From positions 71,175,043 to 71,239,042 of the forward strand of contig OW799234.1 of NCBI GenBank assembly GCA_941918925.1: DNA of 64,000 nucleotides, given 5' to 3'. This document shows, piece after piece, positions 58,007 to 64,000 of the stretch (its first letter is position 1; each line of letters starts with the position of its first letter). The notes under the pieces were generated by a model. It saw only the letters and a list, made by a program, of their open reading frames with translations. It was not told the DNA's origin and did no database searches. A program made the translations under genes and the position numbers. This DNA comes from Phyto melanocephala (Eukaryota > Arthropoda > Insecta > Diptera > Rhinophoridae).

Positions 58007-61000
58007 TTCTCCGAGAAAACGCACCTAGTGTGTCGAAAAACACTTTTGGACTTAATAGTGGATTCTAGTTGAATCCGGTCAGCATTGCTGGCCCCAACAA
58101 TATTTTTGTGTCGTATATGATTAAGATAAATTTTTCGAATTATTCGAAAACTGGCTTTTCTTATATGCCGAATATGTATTTGATTACTCAAGAGCTTAGT
58201 ATTTAATTATGTAGGGTTTATAAATAACAGTAACAAACATACATTTAAACAATATATGAAATGGTAGTAAGATAGAAAGGCAATGACAGGATTTTGCACA
58301 ATACTTGTGTAATTTAGTTTTGTATTTCAGTTTATTAGTCATGACAATTGTGGGCTGGAACATCATACCCTTAGATTCTTAGTAGATTGTCTATTAAATA
58401 TAATAACAAGAGAAGCCATCAACTCTGCGTGACAATGCCACACAATACAATCTACTAATACCGTGGTTATAATTTGACATTTCACATACTACATGCTCTA
58501 GCTAACAACTGTTTATTGTAAGTATGTGTACAGCTGTATATCTTTTTAACCAAGTTACTGAGACAATAAATAAATTCTAACTAGAATTGTCCAGCAAAAT
58601 TACTTTCTCAAAGAATAACCAAAAGTGTTATAAATAAGAGGAAATTAAATAAGTGTGTGTGTTTTTTTACAGCTAATAGGGTTTATCTTGGAAGAATGTC
58701 TAAAAACTGCAATCCTGTATTTAACATGTCTGCTAGCAATTTTTGGAAAAATACTAAAAAACAGGAATTTTGAACGAAAATATTAAAAAAAAAAATTGTT
58801 AATTTTTTATAAAGTAAACAACATGATTGATGTAAAATTTATTTTACACTTTCCTTTTTGTGTTCATTTGATTGAGATAATTTAACATCTTAATACTAAA
58901 TTATTTATTTAAAATATTGCTTGTGGGATTACCAGGTAATGGCTGTAATAATCGCATTAGGTTGAAAAGGGAATTATACTTATTACTGGGTAATATTTAA
59001 CATACTAATTTGTAAATGCTTGTAACTATACTACCAACACTGATAGTATTACCTGTTACCCTTAAATGTGTATGTGTGTATGTGTATGTATGTCCATACA
59101 CCGAATGAATAAACCAGCAACAAAATCTGATTTAAACAAAATACAACTCATTGTTATATTTATTGTCTCTTTTCATATTGTCCTCTAAATAACAATTTTC
59201 AACCGAAAAGGGATAATGTATCTTGAAAATATGTACATACACCTGTCTCAATCTACTCATACAAATGTATGTGTGAATGTATGGTATTTGAATATTTGTT
59301 TGTATATCTTCTATAGAAGTGTATATGGTCTGTGTGTGTGTAACTATAAAAGGCGTTAACCCATTCATTGTTAACTCTGCTTATATAATTTAAGTAGTTA
59401 TAAACATATGTGTGTGTGTGCTAGGGTCCTGCTGTGTATTATTTGATAACCTTTGCAAAATATGTATTAGAGATTTCATCTTTAGGATAATAACTTTTCT
59501 TATCATTTATGGTCTGTCTTTAACCCAAAAAAAAAAGGGTTTGACATTATTAAAAGGAAACTTTATTAAAATTTTATTAAACAAATTTTAATCTTTGCAT
59601 CAGCATAGACCAAGTGAGCAGAAAATGAGAATAATTCCACATAAATAGCTAAAGCCTGGAAATAGTATCACATTAAAGAAAAAAAAAGACAGCTCTTCAA
59701 GGCAAATCACAATTTTAGGTTTATCTTGAAAAGTAGTGTAGGAAATAAAAAATGAAACATATTTCAGTGAAAGACAACAAAAACCAGTTAAATTCTTTTG
59801 TTATAAATAAAGCACAATTTGTCAAAAGTTGCTAAATTTAAATCCCTCAGTTGGACATGTTGGACAATAGACATGATGTTACATATAATACGGGTAAGAA
59901 AATTATAGTCACTTTTTAAAATGTAAAAAAAAAGATTTGTGTTTCTAAAGCACACATGTACACATTAAAAAAATATTTGCCAAAACAGGCTTGGCTACCA
60001 ATATAACCGTCAATACAATATAACAGTTAAATCAAGAAAATTTGTAAACAAATTAAATTAACTTTTATTTATAAGGACAGAAGTTAATACATATTAATAT
60101 TTACATCTGTCGTGTCAAATATTTGCCTAGTGTGAACACACCTTAAGATTGCAGCTCTACAGGAATATAAGTACGGTCTTATTTGGTGACAAGGTTTTTG
60201 TTTTTTATTCGTAGAACAATTAATTTTTAAAAAATTGTATCTTTTTATTGTAAAATTTAAAATAAAGTTTCGAAAAGTAAGTATTTGCTAATTGTTTCCT
60301 TTTTTAATAACGATAATTAGAGTGTAGTATGAAAATCGAAATTTCTTAATGCATTTGGCATATGATTACAAATCCTAGCCACCTGTACATGATATGACCG
60401 TTACAAAAGAGGCGCTAATCTTGGAATATGTATCTGACGATTTCGCATGGAACACGACTAAACATTAAAAATTAATTAATGTGCAGTATATTGCGATTCA
60501 AATAGATTTTATAAAAAGAGACTATTAATCTGTATTTTATATAATTCATAAATGAACATTTTAGAAACCCATAAACAAAAACCGACACATGGCTACGACC
60601 CACAGTGGGATTTTTGGTGCAATAAGTAATTTTTTCGACACATAAAATTTAAAAATGTAATAATGCAGTTTTGTAAAAAATTAATTCGGTACGAAGAATC
60701 CATAAATTGTGTCCCAAAAAAACGTCTATTTGTCTTTGAAATAATGAAGTAAAGTCACATGTAAATTTTGGTCCAAAATATTGAAAACTGTGTTTGTACG
60801 TAAGATAATTTTATTGCTCTGATTTAAATAAAGATTTTTTTCAAATATAGCCTTTTCTGTGTATTTGAAAAAAAAAAATTATAAAGTTTGCTCATATGAT
60901 TAAAAAGATATAATAGAATGAAATTTGTTCTATAATGTTCCGTAATTGCAAACTTCCTTGGAAGAAAAAAAAAACGTTGCTAGGTCGTGCTAGGTGCTCC

Positions 61001-61195
61001 CGCTATAATAAAATGAAAGACAAGACTCCATACTATCAATAAAAAAAAAGTTTAAAAAAAGTTTAAATAATTAATAATCTCTCATAAAATCAAAAAATTT
61101 TTCTCCAAATTCATGAAATTTTTAATTACATTTTTAATTTTCATTTAATTAGTTTTGATAACGAAACAAAAAGTTGTGGGAAAAAATATAATGTG
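58007..61195. other. AT-rich non-coding stretch
   Basis: About 3.2 kb without a recognisable gene or element. Small GT runs lie near 59334 and 59410. Confidence 0.5.
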
Positions 61196-61790
61196 GGTTA
61201 TATGGGCGGTGGGTAGAGGGCGTGGCCAATTTTGATGAAACTTTATATTTTTCTTAATTCAGCTAACCAAAGGCTCTGTGCCAAATTTCAAAAACTTTGG
61301 GTCAAAAATAAATTTGGTGTTCTAAGGGCGGTGGGTAGAGGGCGCGGCCAATTTGGATGAAACTTTATATTTTTCTTAAATAAGCCAACCAAAGGCTCTG
61401 TGCGAAATTTCAAAAACTTTGGGCCAAAAATAAATTTGGGTTCTATGGGCGGTGGGTAGAGGGCGTGGCCAATTTTGATGAAACTTTATATTTTTCTTAA
61501 TTAAGCTAACCAAAGGTTATGTACTAAATTTTAAATGCTTTGGAGCAAAAATAAATTTTGGGTTCTGTGGGTAGAGGGCGTGGCCAATTTTGATGACATT
61601 TATTTTTTTAATAAAGCTAACCAAAGGCTCTGTGCCAAATTTCAAAAACTTTGGGCCAAAAATAAATTTTGGGTTCTGTGGGCGGTGGGTAGAGGGCGTG
61701 GCCAATTTTGATGAAACTTTATATTTTTATTAATTAAGCTAACCAAAGGCTCTGTGCCAAATTTCAACATTCTACGAGCACTCCTTATAT
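61196..61790. repeat. Tandem array of five GC-box units, about 120 bp each
   Basis: Each unit reads 'ggtgggtagagggcgtggcc', 'aattttgatgaaactttata', 'agctaaccaaaggctctgtg' and 'ccaaatttcaaaaactttgg'. Unit starts, measured at 'gtagag', are 61213, 61335, 61456, 61571 and 61689, a spacing of 115-122 bp. Units differ by only a few substitutions and one 8-bp loss in unit 4, so the array is young or homogenised. The 62-codon minus frame is a by-product. Confidence 0.93.
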
Positions 61791-61974
61791 TTTTTTTCCA
61801 AACATTGTATGAACAAATCCCTCTGTGCGACCCCTCAAGCAGTAAATGTAACGAACCGCTCTTTTAAACAATTTAGTTAGTTTACTAATGTTATAACCTA
61901 AAGTGCCACTATAAACTTCAATGTCATATAAAAAATGGGCATAACTAACATATGAACAATCATAAATTTAATCT
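61791..61974. other. Spacer
   Basis: Nothing recognised. Confidence 0.4.
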
Positions 61975-62102
61975 GGGGCAAATTATGCCATTCGAACGTG
62001 ATCAAAATTTAAAAATTTTATTAGAATCTCTATACCTAAAGCACAGCGAACTCGATCGTTCTAGTAAAATTTCAATCGTGATTGAATGCCGTAATTTGCC
62101 CC
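61975..62102. mobile_element. Foldback MITE, family M2 copy 2
   Basis: The ends 'ggggcaaatta(t/c)ggcattc' are inverted with few mismatches. The complement of the interior ('gatcgagttcgctgtgcttt', 'tatagagattctaataaaat') aligns end to end with 18844-18974. 128 bp, non-coding. Confidence 0.82.
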
Positions 62103-63432
62103 CTGCAAAGGTCAAACTAAATTAATACTATAAAGCCTACGTAGTTTCAGTTATGTTTTTTTACTAAGTTTTCAGGAGAGCAAGAAAGCCTTCAATTTTG
62201 TTACTTTACAGTATTGAACTCACTCTTGCATTCTGTTATTCATTTTTGAATCAAACAAGATGTGGATAGATGTATGAGCAAAAAAGGTTCATAATAGAGC
62301 AATAAAAAAAAATTCAAACATTTTCACATAACCAATAACGTTGACGTTGAGTGACGATATATTTTTAGACAGCATTTTGAAAGCTTAACTTTTTTTCTAA
62401 CAATATATATTTGAGAGTTGTTCCTAATATTGCTTATCATAACTTTGACTTAATGTGGTATCGTTATGTGTTACCTAAAACATGGCTGTTATTTGGTTTT
62501 ATTAATGAGAAAAATTCTATTATGAGTCAACAAATCCGATACAACTCTCCCTTCCATCTCTCGATATTAAAACTTCAATTAGCTCTTACACAAATTCTTA
62601 TATGATTACAAAATAATAAACAACACAAAAACTCATCTTACCTTTAATGCAAAAATCAAATTAAAATTCCATTTAAGCGGCTTATTTTCTTAAAAGCATA
62701 CCTGCAAAGAAAAAATAACAAACAGTCAGTAAATCAAATAATTAATTGATAAAATTTCACAAAAATAAATTAACATTTCTAATTAAAATACTTTAATAAA
62801 CATTTACTATTTGTCTCGTAAAATATTTAAACAATAAATTTTTCTTTTAATTACAGTTAAAAAATTATGCTCAATAAGCGAAGCTTAGAAGCCAATTTGC
62901 ATTAAATTTATTTCTTTTAGTCAAAGAAAAATTTAAAAAATAAACTAGACACAAGCATAAATGTTTAAAGATTTTTATGGTTAATTCCGGCAACGACTTC
63001 TATGTGATAAATAGAAACTAATTTGAAAAAAAAAACGGCCAAATTAAAAACCCCCTGTTGAGTTTTAAAACTATCAACAAATTAGATTATAAGCGATTGA
63101 ATAAATAGAAATCATAAAATGAGAAAAAAAATGGCAGATGGAAAAGAATATCAATTCATTAACTATGGAAATAAACACAAGCAACTTGATATGCAAAACA
63201 AAAAGTGACAAATTATGTCTTAAGTAAAAGGAATTTGGAATTTTATACCAGATTTATTTTCAGTTAATTTAAAAAAAAATATTAAAAAATTTTTTTAATT
63301 TTGTGTTTAGCTTGAAAATTTATATTTTCATTGTATTTAAATTGTAGGCTTTTTGTAAATGTATGTATTTTGATTTGTTTTATTAAAAACAATTACCTTA
63401 AAACAAACATAGAACATATTAAATCTATATAA
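62103..63432. other. AT-rich non-coding stretch
   Basis: No gene recognised; the 64-codon frame at 62411-62605 has no known motif. Confidence 0.5.
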
Positions 63433-63453
63433 ATCTATATATATAAAAGTGAA

Positions 63454-63490
<37 letters not shown>

Positions 63491-64000
63491 GCTATAGACT
63501 CCGAAACTGTAAAACCGATCGGGCTCAAACTTTGGTAAGTTGTTGTACACATACCAGGGAGTGTTTATGGGTGAAAAAAGTGGGCGGGGCCACGCCCATA
63601 AAAAATTAGTTATCAGTTTTAGCTACTTGCACTTGACCGATTTTTCTGAAACTTTGCACACATATCGAGCTGTCATGACTAAAAAATTTCGTGATAAGAA
63701 AAGTGGGCGGGGCCACGCCCCTAAAAAAGTTTTAATTTTGAGGTACTTGCACTGAACCGATTTTTTTAAAACTTTGCACACATATTAAGCTGTCATGACT
63801 TTATAATTGCGTGATTAAAAAAGTGGGCGGGGCCACGCCCATAAAAAATTAATTATCAGTTTTAGCTACTTGCACTGGACCGAACTTTCTGAAACTTTGC
63901 AAACATACTGAGCTGTCATGACTTTACACTTTCGTCATTAGAAAAGTGGGCAGTGCCACGCCCATTAAAAAAAAGGTATCATTTTGAGGTACTTGCACTG
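63433..64000 (+). mobile_element. Family C element (Helitron-like), runs off window
   Basis: Starts 'atctatatatataaaagtga', a (GT)15 run at 63459-63488 and 'agctatagactccgaaactg'. Units with 'aagtgggcggggccacgccc' boxes follow at about 63580, 63704, 63824 and 63947, spacing 120-124 bp. Each unit has 'gaaactttgcacacata' and 'gagctgtcatgact'. The 3' end is outside the window. The boxes are better conserved than in the copy at 28315, so this copy is younger. Confidence 0.8.

Noticed and set aside
61517..61705. Repeat-containing protein with TEPLVSF/PKFIF units
   Set aside because: The frame is created by the 120-bp tandem array and is broken by the unit length changes.

Overview
This is a eukaryotic, strongly AT-rich window (long A/T runs, GC content by eye around 30 percent). 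Everything recognisable points to a higher fly (Diptera, Brachycera, probably a calyptrate). It holds R1-, I- and Jockey/CR1-type LINE remnants, Tc1/mariner remnants, and many interspersed repeats with the 'accctataaagtatat ... gtccgtccgtctgt' core that resembles the dipteran mini-me/DINE-1 (Helentron-like) repeats. The species assignment is inference. I found no convincing host exon, no host tRNA or rRNA gene and no intact open reading frame above about 150 codons. The window is best read as intergenic or intronic DNA that has become a transposon graveyard.

Repeat families (labels are mine). Family A: mini-me/DINE-like, head with 'tataCCCGCCACCA' and tail with a TTCGGC...GCCGAA hairpin followed by 'tatagtgctcttacttg'. 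Copies lie at 20998-22229 and 50299-52375, with loose tails at 1-34, 1666-1703 and 30962-31020. Family B: a relative with a 'cccttcacc...gggtata' head and internal 'atggcgtcggaaataataag' units, at 1704-1812, 5925-6469, 10911-11412, 17590-17905, 23856-24520, 32160-33100 and 48751-50091. Family C: Helitron-like units that begin near 'tatatataaaagtgaaac' and end in 'CTAGT', at 28315-28904, 28953-29504, 52377-53026, 55458-55824 and 63433-64000. Families A and C and a tandem array at 61196-61790 carry a GC box (GGGCGtGGC or its complement) about every 115-160 bp.

Other layers. A tRNA-derived SINE family has five copies (3206-3399, 35755-35917, 49144-49348, 56105-56180, 57582-57807). Two copies have perfect 11-bp target-site duplications, and the family shows three different 3' tails. 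Short TIR elements (MITEs) sit at 15773-15918, 17209-17565, 18844-18974, 25281-25535, 31977-32155, 33943-34136, 44254-44444, 48216-48608 and 61975-62102. Tc1/mariner remnants are at 5166-5776, 18985-19530, 22821-23152, 38914-39466 and 50440-51060. The last is nested inside a family A copy, and the other family A copy preserves the empty site. A pogo/Tigger-like broken transposase lies at 56387-56964. LINE remnants are at 8031-8474, 9940-10254, 31035-31905, 34841-35119, 39600-40458, 40740-41500, 46590-47580 and 57840-58006. A roughly 367-bp TCTA microsatellite lies at 25662-26028.

Layout. 1-11.4 kb: repeats, SINE, mariner and LINE pieces. 11.4-15.7 kb: very AT-rich desert. 15.7-19.6 kb: MITE and mariner cluster. 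21-26 kb: families A and B plus the microsatellite. 28-35 kb: family C, R1-like LINE and a MITE pair. 36-41.5 kb: mariner and two reverse-strand LINE fragments. 44-53 kb: MITEs, LINE and nested A/B/C elements. 55-58 kb: pogo-like, SINE and LINE pieces. 58-61 kb: sparse. 61-64 kb: GC-box array, MITE, and a family C copy running off the end. There is no pathway or operon; the relationships between features are nesting and shared mobilisation.
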